From assembly GCF_963678635.1 (NCBI RefSeq), contig NC_087068.1, positions 21,853,029 through 21,917,028 on the forward strand: a DNA stretch of 64,000 nt. The letters run 5' to 3'. Below, piece by piece: positions 10,352-22,439 of this stretch; the stretch's first letter is position 1, and each line of letters begins with the position of its first letter. The DNA comes from Symsagittifera roscoffensis. Taxonomy: Eukaryota; Xenacoelomorpha; Acoela; Convolutidae. Below the pieces are notes generated by a model. It was given only the letters and a program-made list of their open reading frames with translations, was not told the origin of the DNA and did no database searches. The translations under genes were made by a program, and so were the position numbers.

Positions 10352-13300
10352 TACTTTATTATAATTGGGTATTTCCACCAGGAATTCTTGTTATGAAATA
10401 TATTCCAAATCAGTAGATAATGATCAATTTTAATCAACAATCAACTGCTTGCTTACACTTTTCATCTTCGATCTAGTATCTAAGTTGCTGATACTGATAA
10501 AGTAACAAAATGTTAAGCAGTTAAAGCATTTTTCAAATCCATTCAAACATAAGATTTGTTCCATTTTTCTTGATTCACTTTTTTTCAAGGCTTCTATTTT
10601 TTGCCACCATAAATTAGCACATCTTTTTCATTTGACGAGTAGTTTGATGAGTTATTTTTAATCTGCCGCGCGAATTTTTAAAGTAACATCGCTATCAATA
10701 TTTTGTGTCGTGGTAAAAGTTTGTGCTCAGATTAACCGAAAGATAACAAAAGCATCTCACGTCTAGAGGTTGCATCTTAACAGCAAAATTCAATCCATTG
10801 TATGTTAATTTTGAGCTGTGATTTGATTTTCGCAATTTGTGTATTCTAATTTTAAAATGGGAACCTGTTCGTTTGAATATCAATTTGGAGCAATCAACGT
10901 TTCTTGCAGGAAATTTGCATTGAATCATTTTTTTAATTTTTTTTTCTGGTCCAACAAGATCTAAATTGGATCAAGCGAGGCAAAGGATATTCTATTTTTT
11001 CTCAATAAAGACAAGAACTGCCAATATTTGCAATGTCAATGTTTATAAACTTCAGTCAAGGCCGTTTTTTTTCCAAATTTTGAAATGTTAAAAAATGAAT
11101 TGAGCATTATTTGCGGCTTCTGCGTTGAGTAGCATTTTTTGAAAACTTTGCACTTTGCTTACTCTAATTTTAAAATAGGAACCTGTTCATTAGAATATCA
11201 GTTTTCAGCAATCAATTTCTCTTGCAGAAAATTTTTTATTGAACCGATAAATATATTTTTTCTCGTTCAATAAACTCTAATTGGATCAATCGAAGCTGAG
11301 GGTATTTTTTATTTTCTCAATAAAGACAAGAACTGCCAATATTTGCAAATTCAACGTTCATACAATTTGGGTCAAGATTATTTTTTTTCTAATTTTTGAA
11401 AAAGTCTAAGTATGAATTGAGCAAACCGACCCAAACTCCCCAATTTAAGGCAAAATTTGACGCATATCAACCAAATTTGCTCAATTCATAGCAAAACAAC
11501 TCATGCCTCAAGAAAAAAGAAACAGGGAAAAACACATGATCAACAACAAACAAAGATTGAACTCAATGGGCCGACTAGACTTGTCATACAATTCTGAATA
11601 TCGAAAATATGGGAAAATGTAAAACTATTTCTATCGATAGAAAAAAGTATGCATTGTTTTTTGTATAACCAGTTTGATTCATAGCAAAGTAAATGAGTAT
11701 TATTTTTGAGGTGTGTGTATTATTTCTCTTAAATGCTTTAATACTTTTATTATGAAATTAGTTTCCTTCATCTACGGAAGCAGACTATAACAAAATTCAA
11801 AATTGTCAAATCAAATTTGTCAAATTATACAGTTTTCTTTTAAAAATCGACCAGAAACTTTTTTTGTTCAAATCAATTTATGTTGGAAAGATTATTTTAA
11901 AAAAAAAGATTGCCGAAAATAATGAAAGTTTAGTAAAAAGGTGTAGTTCATGTTTTTCAGGACACGCGGCAAAGATTTTTTGAGATTTCTTAAATTTGTT
12001 TTCCTCGGGCGTTTCTAGAAAAAAATGTTCGAAAATTGAGTCTTCTATGGATTTTTTAAACCTTGGAGATGAGCAATTTATTTTTCTTATTGTAATTATC
12101 AAGATAACAGTACAATTCAAACAGTTTATAAAAATTTTATAATCATAGCTATACAAAATTCTCTTTGCTTTTTTCAAACAACGAAGCAAAGAAGAGGCGA
12201 AAAACTCAGCAGAAAAAAAACATAAAAAGAAAAGCTAAAACAATCATTTTCTTTAAAATGCCTACGTATCAAAGCACCAAATCCCACAGAACTGTTTCAT
12301 CTAGGAGCAGTTATATGTAAGTACAAGTGAGGAAATAAATTTAGATCAATTTGATTACTTTGCAACTAGGACTGAAAAATTGATTTCTCTTTTGTGGAAC
12401 AGATTTTGTGTGTCAAAAAAGTTGAAATTTTGCTTTTTTTCTCGGCATAGTTGATTGAATCATATCTGTGATGGGTCGGAATGAACAAAATTGAGCACAA
12501 TTTTTTGAAAGAAAAAGTCGTAAAACGTAAATCCAGAAGAATCACCTACAAATTCACGTCTTCAGACACCCATAAGGACTAATGACTGTGCAAATTTTCA
12601 GTTTGAGTGTTCACCTAATTGGAGTAACGCTTTTTTTTCAAAACTTGACTTTTATTTTTTTGTGTTTTCTTTATTGGAAAATTTAATCATAAATCTGAAA
12701 ACAAAACGCAAAATGATTGACCAGAATTATCAATGCTTTGTTGGGTACGAACAAAGAGTTAATACAAACAAAAAACCGTTGAATCAGCATGTACGTTGCT
12801 GAAGAACTCAATGCTGCTGCAAGAAAATTGCAATGAAGTTCAAAAACAAGAAAAAAAGAAAATTCCGACATGACATGCAACCAAAATCTTTTGGCTACGC
12901 CTATCAATATTTACGCTTTTCAACTAATCAAATTCGTTTCATCAGAATTTAGAGAAAATCTTTAGATGCTGCATATCCAGAAATTGTTACTGTTAAAAGA
13001 GTAACAAAACAGCTGCTACAATAACCAAAAAAATACATCTACGAGTACCAAACTTTCTAAGGAGGAAAACAAAAAAAAACGTATCAGCGTGTACAAAAAT
13101 TCAATCGAATTTTATTTCTAAAATCATGAAATCAATGGCAATTTCAAAAAAAGTGCAAAAAGTTGCAAAAAATAGATCATTGTCTTAAACTACATTCGAA
13201 ATCATCAATTTATATCAAGAATATGGTCAATTTAAGGTATTTAGTTTTCTCTCAACTTTCCCCTTACTTTACCGTCTCAAAGCAAGTTTCTTCACTGCAC

Positions 13301-13437
13301 GTTATGTTGAAAACTTTGAGGCGAGTGTTTTCAATCATCAGTGACACAGTTTTTACTAATTCATTCAATCAAACAATTTTGAAATCTTCCCCTCAGTATG
13401 GAACAAATTTTACCAATAAAACCCAACAGACTACTTT
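10352..13437. repeat. 3.08-kb tandem duplication, copy 2
   Basis: Second copy of the block at 7275-10351, in the same orientation with no spacer. Similarity stops at CTACTTTTTTGC near 13437, where copy 1 reads CTACTTTATTAT and enters copy 2. It could be a true segmental duplication or two haplotypes placed in tandem by the assembler. Confidence 0.95.
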
Positions 13438-14512
13438 TTTGCTAAATATAGAACACTTTGATTAAAATATCTAGTATATAAAAAAGTTTTTTGCAACAAC
13501 ATTTTTGATTTTTTGCTTGCTCAGTGTACATTTTAGCAGTAACTTCTGTTTTCTGGTTCCTAGCGATGACTAAGAAAAGTGACAAATTGTTAGTGCTTAG
13601 CGTGGTTTTTTATTTTCTGGGCAACTTGGAATTTTTAGCTAGCTATTTTTACTGATGTTTTAGAGCATATGAATGGTGATAACACAACAATCTGAGAAGG
13701 AATTGGATCAATCAGGGCCTAGTTTCTTGATTTAAAATATTTATTTAAAATTTTTTTCAAGAATTTTTCTGCATTTAATTAATTGTCGATTAAAGTAACC
13801 AAAGAAGGCAAACGACAGTAATATTGTTTAAAACGTTTTAATGTCATTGAAGTCTAATTACTTAATTAAACTTTTCTCATAATTTTTCGGATTTTCTACC
13901 GTTTGCCTCCCCCTGTACTTAGTCTATTTTTCTAATAATTTTGATCACGTTTTCCAATTGTCATAAAAATTATTTTTCAATTGATTACAAAATCACTGCA
14001 CAATTACATGCACCTCGTAAAATCCTTACATTTAAGTCTCTCACACTGCTATAATTAAAGGCGTAATTTTTTGATGTGAAGCTTAAAAAATTTATCATAT
14101 GATATTTCATTTCTTGACTATCCTAAGTTTCAGTTAGTTTTATATATTGAAATACAAATTTGGGAGGAGGTGAGGAGCGAATCAATGTTTACCGCGTAAA
14201 TTTTATGTTTCGATATTGTACAGCTGGACGGAGGATAAAACATCCTGTTCAGTTTGCTCTATTTGTGCATAAAAGTCTGCAATTGGCACATTAGGTATTG
14301 TTTTTTGCTCTCTTGATTAGAGGGCTACGCGATTAGAGGGCTACCAGTCTCAGGCTCAATCGGTAAGACTGCTAGTCGAATCGTTCTTTTCAGTTTTTGC
14401 CAATAATTTAAAATAACTACTGAAAAACGCTGCTAGCAAAAACTGAACTAACTTCTCGTGTTTTAAAGAAACAATCTGATCTATTTGGCTGCTTTCTACT
14501 TCATCACTCGCC
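13438..14512. other. AT-rich spacer
   Basis: No gene seen. A weak tRNA-like patch lies near 14310-14390 (an 11-base GATTAGAGGGC repeat and a possible A box), too poor to call. Confidence 0.5.
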
Positions 14513-14728
14513 TAGACGGTTTTTTTTAGATAAACCGTTCAAAAACCGCTCAAACCGCTCATTTTGAAGCAAGATTTTGAGCGTAGTTGTCTAAAAAAAA
14601 CGCTCAAACCGTTCAAATCTTGCACGGTTTTTGAGCGGTTTTTTTTAGATAAATCGTTCAAAAACCGCTCATTTTGAAGCAAGATTTTGAGCGTAATTGT
14701 CTAAAAAACCACTCAAATCTTGCTTCAA
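14513..14728. repeat. Fold-back repeat of direct and inverted GAGCGGTTTTT units
   Basis: Two roughly 90-base units (about 14517 and 14631) share TTTTTTTAGATAAA, CGTTCAAAAACCGCTC and GAAGCAAGATTTTGAGCG. Each unit also contains its own inverted copy (TCTAAAAAA-type end against TTTTTTAGA; GAGCGG against CCGCTC), so the whole stretch can fold into nested hairpins. It resembles a fold-back or MITE-type element. No reading frame is present. Confidence 0.75.
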
Positions 14729-15905
14729 ATTAGGTGAAAAATCTCGACTCGGGCTCGACTTGATATTCGCCTCGACTCGACTCGCCTTGTATAAAATATA
14801 CAGTTCATACTTTAGATCGTAACTTCGTCATTTAGCCATAAAAAAACGTTAAAACAACTAAGCAAAACATGAAATTTGTAAACATGAAAAGTATGGGGTG
14901 GTTGGAAAAGAGCTAATTATGCATGTTAACAGATATTTTGTAAGACTTTTATCCGTTTCCAAGATTTTTTTCGGTGTTTTTAAACAAAAAACACATCAAG
15001 CTTTTGGGGATAAATGCGGGCTAACACTAAAACAGCTTTTAACTGGTATGGAATTGGACACTGTATCTTCAAAAACTATCAACTATGGCAAAATTAGGAA
15101 AATATTTTTTTGTAGATTTTTAAGTAACGCCAGGTGCTGGCTGAGCTGTCATATCATCGTTACTTTGGAACAAATATAAGTGACATATGAACCTAAAAAG
15201 AAAAAAAATGACACTTTAAATCTTCGGGTGATAACAGCGCTGTTTTTGAAAGCATTTAATCAGTTCTCTTTGAACATCACACCAATAGATCGTATCAAAT
15301 TAAAGCTGAGTAGTTTGAGCTGAGAGGCAAGTCAAAATATTTTAATGATCATCACGTTCTTTTTAAATCATAATTAGTAATGTTTCAGAAAATAAAATAA
15401 CTTCTGCTCTTTTCTTGCGTCCCCCCAACATCTCAATTATAGGCTTTTCCAGTTTCCCAACCCCTCCTAGATAACTACAAAACAAAGCCTTTCTGAAATT
15501 GTTCTCACGGCGACTTGTATGTAAAAAATGTTGCTTTTATATGTAAAAATTTTGATTTGTATATAAAAACTTTGTTCACCTGTTCACGCTGACACTGTTT
15601 TTTTGCAGTTATAGCATGAAAAGTCATTAAATAAATTTTAAAAGATTAAGTTCAGAAAAAAACAAAAGGGGACAAGAAAATTGGCCACTTACGTTATTGT
15701 AGTTCTTTTACGGGCTCTTTTCTTCTCAATACCTTTCAAAATACCGATATTATGTTTATTTCACGTGTTATTACGGCTAAATGCGTGGGCTCTTTTCCAG
15801 TTTCCCACCCCCATCCCCTCGTAAAACTTAAAAAAAAGTTGTTCAAAAATTGTTCACATGGCATTTTGAATGTAAGAAATGTTGTAAAAATTTGTTCACG
15901 TTGAC
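14729..15905. other. Spacer with a diverged short repeat pair
   Basis: Positions 15441-15540 and 15787-15900 share the order TTTTCCAGTTTCCCA, a C-rich patch, a GTTCAAAATTGTTC-like patch and a TGTAAGAAATGTTG-like patch, at about 70-75 percent identity. They look like copies of a small non-autonomous element. The frame at 14898-15179 has no recognisable product. Confidence 0.5.
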
Positions 15906-16123
15906 TCTTTTTCCTCCTCCCCCCCCCCTGCAAGTTTTTATAATTCGATTTACTGTTCACATTGTCCAATTGTCATGAAAATTGACATGGAGACTAATTA
16001 GACCTTGGCAAGCATATTTGATCATCATAAATAACGTTGTAAAACTTTCCCTTAGACCATAAAATTGATGCTTGTGTGAGGTGGGGTGGGGGGGGGGGGA
16101 TGGGGTTGGAAGGAAAAAGAGCC
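15906..16123 (-). mobile_element. MITE with C/G-tract terminal repeats, copy B
   Basis: It is the reverse complement of the element at 19783-19994. The right terminus is GGAAAAAGAGCC and the left is its eroded complement TCTTTTTCC, each followed inside by a long G or C tract. Flanks ACGTTGAC (15898-15905) and ACGCTGAC (16124-16131) match at seven of eight positions, consistent with an 8-bp target duplication as made by hAT-type transposases. It lies about 240 bases upstream of the lectin start codon. Confidence 0.75.
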
Positions 16124-16362
16124 ACGCTGACAAGTTTAACAGAGCCGATAAAACCCTAATTTTTAGTCTACAAGATATTGACTAATTCTGGATAGAAATC
16201 AGAAATCAAAAATTTAGTGCGCGTAAAATTAGAACAATTTTTTCACGGGATCTAGCAACTAAACGCGGGTAACATTTTACATAAGACCATCTAAATTTTT
16301 TGTTAGTCAAGCTAACTTCACTAGTAAACGCTACCTTAAAACATTTTTAATAGAAAATAAAA

Positions 16363-17125
16363 ATGAACGTACTTCAAGTTGCCTTTCCGTGTATTTGTGC
16401 CTTCGTCCTTCTGAACTCTGGGCTGAGTTCAGCTAAACGACTCAAGTGCCGATCTAAATTTGACAAGATTCCAGGAATTCACGATGCGTGTTTTCGATTT
16501 TCGAATGAACTACAGACATTTGATGATGCTCTAAAACTATGCAAAAAACAGTAAGTTAATTACCCTTGAAGTATTTTTCAAGTTTCAGTAATCTTCAGTG
16601 GAAACAAAAAAAAAGAAACAGTCAGTAAAACTATCCTCCGAAATTAAAGTGAAAGTGAGCATCAGATTGATCCAGAGCATCTTGATTATACTACTTTTAA
16701 GTCCCCCGTTAAAAACGCTTAAGACTAGGGAACTACTTTGCTACAGAAAATTATTCAGCCGTACTAAGCATCTGCAACAGCCTTAATTAAGCGTTTTAGA
16801 CAAAAATTGAACAATCTAATTTTTTAGGGTATCGAAGATTTTTGAGCCAACTAAAAAAGAACAAGTTGAACGAATGTTCACTCATTTGGAAAAAAAACTT
16901 GGAAGTAAACAAAAACCGTGGACCAGCTACATTGAAGCAGAAGGAATTGCGGGTGGTGATAAGTGGGAGAGCACCTATAGTGGAAAGCGCATGCCACGAG
17001 ACATGTGGGCCCCTAAACAACCCGACAACAGCGGAGGAACAGAAACATGCACTCAAGTGTTCGAAGGAGGACTCAACGATGTAAGCTGCAACCGCAAAGA
17101 ACCCGTTATATGCGCACACTCTTAA
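16363..17125 (+). CDS. Secreted C-type lectin-domain protein, two exons
   Basis: Exon 1 is 16363-16550 and exon 2 is 16828-17125, joined over a 277-base GT-AG intron (GTAAGT at 16551, TTTTTAG ending at 16827). The product is 161 residues. Residues 1-24 form a hydrophobic signal peptide. A single C-type lectin fold follows, with cysteines at 29, 43, 60, 137, 150 and 158, WAPKQPDN at 124-130 and LNDVSC at 145-150. QPD in the calcium loop is the galactose-type variant in classical lectins; the usual WND is LND here, so binding is plausible but unproven. Such small lectins act in recognition or innate immunity. An AG at 16352-16353, nine bases before the ATG, could be a splice or trans-splice acceptor. 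Polyadenylation signals follow the stop. Confidence 0.88.
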
Positions 17126-17181
17126 AATAAATGAATCTAATATCTCATTTTTTTGAAAACCAAGACTGACCACTCAATAAA
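17126..17181 (+). terminator. Polyadenylation signals of the lectin gene
   Basis: AATAAA occurs at 17126-17131, overlapping the region just after the TAA stop, and again at 17176-17181. The second is in a more usual place for a short 3' untranslated region. Confidence 0.55.
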
Positions 17182-17274
17182 AAGTTTGCCATCTGACTTT
17201 TGAACCACCAAGTGAGATGTATTTCTACCGTAACCTCGAAATAGCAAAATTTTCTATACATTATCACATAAATA

Positions 17275-17560
17275 GACATCTATATGCGTACACTCTCTCA
17301 TAAAAAGGACTCAAATATCTGAATTTAAAGACTTTTGATCAAGTACATTATGGAACCCACCCGACAAACGGGGGAAAGGAAACGTGCACTTAGGTGGTCG
17401 AAGATGGACTCAACAATTTAGAATGCGACCGCTAAGCACCTGTTTTATATTATATGCACACTCTTAAATAAATGACTCAAATATCTAAATTTTTCTGACA
17501 ACTAAGACTAACCCCTCAATTAACAAATTTCACATCTCATCTTTTGACCAAGTTAGCTGC
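17275..17560 (+). pseudogene. Tandem relics of the lectin gene 3' end
   Basis: From about 17348 the sequence follows lectin exon 2 and its 3' flank (GGAACCCACCCGACAAAC, GTGCACTTAGGTGGTCGAAG, GGACTCAACAA, TATGCACACTCTTAAATAAA) with indels and stops. A smaller piece at 17277-17345 copies only the stop-codon region and 3' flank. So the end of this gene has been duplicated at least twice in tandem and has decayed. Confidence 0.75.
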
Positions 17561-18867
17561 AATTTAGGCTGACATTTATCTTATGATGTTGCACTTATCT
17601 TGATCATACCAACCTATCAAACATAACAAAAAACCTGATAAAAACTCAACAAATTAGATGGCTCCGTTTTTTTCTCACACTTAACTTATAAAAGATTTGT
17701 GAGGATTTTCTAAACTTTTGAAAGAAGATGCAGCTGTATTTAATTTTGAAAAAATACTTTTAAAACCATTCGCTGTAAACCTTTTTACCAATTTTTAAAC
17801 TCTTCCTAGGGAAAAGGCAGAGCAGAAAAATAGAGATATATAGCTTCTTCAACATCTACCGGACTTGCACATAACCTTGACTATGACTCTCTTGAGCATA
17901 ATGCAGCATCGTAGTTTTCCATAGATTGCTATTTTTGGCACGAAATACAATGTGCCCAGCCTATCTGAATAATCCGGAAACATCAGACGTTATACGTTAT
18001 GTATCCACTGGTTTCCTCCCATCTTCAAGAATTTTAGAATAGAGTTTTTAATTTTTGAAAATTTGGTCATTTGGTCCATTCTCTATGCTTTTCCAAGTTC
18101 TCTTGAAATCATGGAGTTTTTAATAACATTTGCCGCGGTGTTTTCGAATTATCTACACATTTTTTAATTACACAAATTTGTTCATAGCATATACTAATCC
18201 ATATTCCGATCTAGGCAAAAAAGCGAAAGGAAACAGTAATTGAATTGCATTAGATACAAATAAAATATCAAATCAAATATTCAATACAATAAATAATTGC
18301 AAAATACACTTTTAATAAATGTTTTCAAATTTACAGATTAAAACAAAACTAAACGTGAATCATTCGTCATTATGATCATGATAAATTAAACGCATTTCAG
18401 TGTGAAAACAGCTTCGCAGAAAGTTCATGAGCATCGAGCTACTTCAAACTTCTGTTCGCATATTGATTTACAGGATACAAGTTGATTACAATTTCTACTC
18501 TAAATAAAAATTCAAATCTTAGGAACAATTCAAACTGTTTTGCTTGAGATGATTCGAATTGAATTAGTATCAAATTTACAATTGAATTCAGTCGTAATGT
18601 AACGTGGCACTATGTCAGTAGCAACAGCAGTGTTAACATAGCACAATTCATTTAGTGAGGTATGGCATCTGATTTTTAAATGGTGAACATATGACCCTTG
18701 CTTGGCTTTCTTCATAATATTAAGAATTAAATTAATGACAATTTTTTCTCTTTTATATTAGGGGAATAGAAAGTTTCCAGGTAAACATCTATGTCCGCAT
18801 GGAAATGTCAAAAAAGAATCAAATGCCTGATGTTCTTTCACGGTTTGATAAAAGATTGATGAGCTGA
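17561..18867. other. AT-rich intergenic stretch
   Basis: I see no gene or defined repeat. The minus-strand frame at 18530-18715 has no recognisable domain. Confidence 0.5.
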
Positions 18868-19170
18868 ATATACCCCCCGTACGCGTCGCCAATCCTTGAA
18901 TGTGTCAATATGAATAATAGTCGTTGTCCGATTTTAGTCATAGACTGCAGTGTACACAGTCTAAATCTACATAGGGAAAGTAACAACTGTATGAATTATG
19001 CTGAATTCCTGTGCATGAAAAAAGAGAATTGCGGAAATGCAATCAGCAGTAAAAATAGAAATAAAAGAGGAAAAACTCAGTTGAGAACCGAATCAATTTC
19101 GACTTACAACAAAGCGAAGAAACGTTACTGCATATTATGTTACTGTATACACACGTATAGCGTGTACTAG
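18868..19170 (+). pseudogene. Possible lectin-domain C-terminal exon or relic
   Basis: The open frame after a stop at 18865 contains ECVNMNNSRCPILVIDC, a gap, then NNCMNYAEFLCMKK. The spacing C-x5-F-L-C and the preceding hydrophobic strand resemble the C-terminal end of a C-type lectin domain, and a lectin gene lies nearby. The WND/QPD residues are not evident and no partner exon was found. The assignment is tentative; it could be chance. Confidence 0.3.
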
Positions 19171-19782
19171 TGTTGGTGCAGCGTGCTTCTACGTACATAT
19201 AAGTAGGCGAACATCTATTTTCCTATTCAAGCCTTACGCGCATCGATTGGGAGACCTCGCCACGGCAATCAATCAATAGACTTACGCTACAGCAGCAGTA
19301 ACAGAACACTTGAGTTGAAATTAAAAAATCACGCTCTCGTTTTTCAAATTCTTTTTTTTTGAGAACAAATCATAATTCTAAAAAAAGTGAAACTTAAAAA
19401 AATGAATTTTAATTTTCTTCATTGAAAAAGTGACGCTTCCCCATTGATGCAAAAAGAATGTTAGTTGAACTGTTATGCTGAATATGCAGTATTTTCTCTG
19501 CCTGGAGAGAGTCCATCGACCTAATTTTCCAACACACATCATTGATTTCAGGCCTTAATTATTCTTCTTCCCCTTAAGTGGAGGAGGGGAGAAATGAAAG
19601 GGATTGCATTCACAATGACGTGTGCGTGAGAAAGCCTTTTGTACACGCTACAACTCAATTCTCTTTCGAAATAAAAAAAACGCCACACGGATAAAATTCA
19701 GTCTTTTCGATAGAACCCAATCTAACTCTACAGTAACGAACAAATTATGCTAATAAATATGGGCGGCGAAAAAACAAGAATG
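19171..19782. other. Intergenic stretch
   Basis: No gene or repeat recognised. Composition is slightly richer in GC than its surroundings near 19190-19290. Confidence 0.45.
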
Positions 19783-19994
19783 GGCTCTTTTTCCTTCCCC
19801 CCCCCCCCCCACCTCACACAAACATGAATTTTATAGTCTAACGAGTGGTTTTACAAGGTTAATTATGAAGACCAAATATGTTTATTATGGCCTAATCAGT
19901 CTGCATGTCAATTTTCATCACAATCGGACATAGTGAACAAAATTTCAAATTGAAAAATTTGCAGGTGGGGGGGGGGGGGAAAGGAAAAAGAGCC
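19783..19994 (+). mobile_element. MITE with C/G-tract terminal repeats, copy A
   Basis: 212 bases with inverted ends GGCTCTTTTTCCTT...AAGGAAAAAGAGCC, each continued inward by a run of about 13 C or G. Flanks CAAGAATG (19775-19782) and AAAGAATG (19995-20002) match at seven of eight bases, a likely 8-bp target duplication. No coding capacity. It is an inverted relative of copy B at 15906-16123. Confidence 0.82.
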
Positions 19995-20084
19995 AAAGAA
20001 TGAAAACACCCGTCTTTTTTAGTTCATTAAGTGCGAATTCCTGCGATTATTAAAATTCCTCGATAAACTTAAATTAAATATGTA

Positions 20085-20525
20085 ACTTTTGAACATAGCC
20101 AACAGACAGTTGTAAATGAACTTTCGAATTTCCATGAAAAAACTAGATGTCCTTAAAGCTCTTTCAAATTCTAGAACAATTCATATTTGACACTTTGATA
20201 AAATTAACCTCATTTGAGAAAGCTAGATCAATAGGTAAAATATTTGTTTCGCTGCGAAATATGATAATTAAATTGCTTTTCGAAATTGAAGTCGATCACG
20301 TTTTTCGTAGCCTTTACATTTTTGCTGTTCGATAGTGGAGTTTGCCTTCCGTCATAGAAATGCACTGAATTTAAAAAAACAAGTCCAACCGCGAAAAAGT
20401 AAAATTGCGCCTGAACAAATTTTAAGACTTCCTAAAAAAACGAAAAAAATTATCGCAACCTACATAAGAGTCTGAAATACGTTCATTGACTCTTAATAAC
20501 AATAGAAATCGCGACAAAATATGTT
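20085..20525 (+). repeat. Dispersed repeat family, copy 1
   Basis: Starts with GAACATAGCCAACAGACAG and carries, in order, AGCTCTTTCAAATT, GATAAAATTAACC, AGCTAGATCAATAGGTAAA, GTCGATCACGTTTTT and CGTTCATTGACTCTTAA. The same ordered blocks recur near 26511, 31826, 32655, 36115 and 37490, and in reverse near 38900-39330. No terminal repeats or coding capacity could be defined. Confidence 0.65.
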
Positions 20526-20899
20526 TAAGAATACGCTATGTTGGAAAAAGCGAAACAAAATTTGCGAACATTTTATTTCTTCATTTTTTTCGGCATTCGA
20601 TTACTCTTATTTTGGTCACTTAGCTCATTTGCACGTGAGTCCAAATGGTTGAGTTGATCTTATTTCTGATCCAATTCTGACACTTGAGAAGATTCTTAAG
20701 ACTCCATGTGAATAAATTCAGACAGTCTTTAAACTTCAATGTTGAATCAAAACTTTGCTATATTTCGGATTCCAGGGGTATCTGATCTTCAACTTGGCGT
20801 GAGATCAACTAGCCAAAATTACGGGTGAATTGCTCGAGCGTCGAAATCAGCCACTTAAAATGAGACGAAGTTAATGCGATGAACGAAACTTTCTTGAGA
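20526..20899. other. Spacer before the second retroelement
   Basis: No gene seen; part may be the degraded gag side of the element that follows. Confidence 0.4.
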
Positions 20900-21299
20900 T
20901 AAGAAGAGCTCTAACAACTTCTTGGCTCTAATTAAAACTGAACCTCAATAAAGTAAAAGATCACGCTCTACAATCAAAATAGAAACGGAAGCAAATCTAT
21001 ACCCGAAAGAATCAGAAGATCATTTTCACAAGACAACTATAGAACACAATACAAAAACAGACACCACGACAAAAAATTCCCATCTTTAAATAAGCAAACA
21101 AGATCCCTAGGTGATTCAAAAACATCTAGAGAAAATAACCGAAGTCCTTAAAGAAAGAAATCGTAAAGTACAACTAAGTCACAATAAAATTCATGGTTAA
21201 TACAGCGATGATAAAGGCGAAGACTTACTTAAAACTAGAACAGTCTCCGCAAGATGAAAAAAAGTCACAAATGTAAATCAAACTATATCAACATCCCGT

Positions 21300-21450
21300 C
21301 GGAGACAAAAATAAAAAAAATCGGCCTTGAAACCCAATTTTTAGTAGATATTGGAGCAACGTGTTCACATTTAAATTATGATACTTATTTAGAATAAGCA
21401 AAAATACAAAACTTAACACTTACTAAAGCTCAATCCAAAACATTCGCTCT
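21300..21450 (+). pseudogene. Aspartic protease remnant
   Basis: The translation near 21325-21385 reads TQFLVDIGATCSHLNYDT, which is the protease active-site segment with the usual DTG changed to DIG. Stops follow at once. Confidence 0.65.
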
Positions 21451-22439
21451 TAATGGGCAAAAACTTAAACTCTTAGGATATACAAATTTTAACGCTAGTT
21501 TTTACAAAAAAATTATTAAGCTGAGAAAAAAAAGAGCATGGATTCCGGCCAAGGACGGATGTAAACTTAATATATAAGGCATCGATTTCTCAACACCAAA
21601 ACTAGAACTCAAAATGTACCAGGAGTATCAGTCGCTATCAGCAATATAAAAAGCAAAAGCTATCCATTTTTAAGTACTTATCATAATTTACTTTTGGACC
21701 AAACTATAAATTAAGACCCAAAATCAACGTGTGTCATTTGCATCTCCCCGGCAGACAAAGTTTTTGAAAAAGTAACATCTTTCAAACTTGATAAAGACTT
21801 ACAACAAAAAAGAAAATACTTATAACACAAACTGTAATCAGGACGAGAAGACTTTACCCATAAGGTTAAATAACCCTAAAGAATCGAAGATCATTATATC
21901 CAACGGTTCAATCGGCCAAACTTTTGAAGAAATAGAAACTGATTCAAAAACAATCTACAGCGTTGCAAATAATATTGCTTTCATGGAAAATTTGTTCAAC
22001 AAAAATGAACTTCTTGATAACTTTTTTTCAGGTAAACGAACAATCAAAAGATCAACTTTTTTATCAAAAATGATTCAATTGGTGCAACTAAAAAAAAAAT
22101 AGAAAAAGAAAAACCATAAGTTTTGAAACAAAAAGAACTCGATTAAACAAATAAAAAGGAACTAGAACCAGAATTAAGCAAAGAATTAAAAGACCTGAGA
22201 CCCAAATCTGAACCAAAGTCTGAAGTACGTTGACAGATAAACAAATTCATAAAACCCAAAAAAAAAATCGACAAAAAAATTTGTTTTTACTCACTTTGAT
22301 ATAAGCCAAGACCAACTACAAGAACTAATGATAATGTTGTTACAAAATGAAGACATGTATAATCATAACAAAAATATGACGTAGGCCTAATAAAACAGAA
22401 ATTCAATGTAAAGCTATTAACAAAATCGGTATTGACTAA

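Noticed and set aside
7618-13465. Short frames repeated in both copies of the 3.08-kb duplication
   Set aside because: They recur only because the DNA is duplicated. Composition is AT-driven and no motif is present.
14310-14390. tRNA-like patch
   Set aside because: Only a weak A box and no B box; an 11-base duplication explains the apparent structure.
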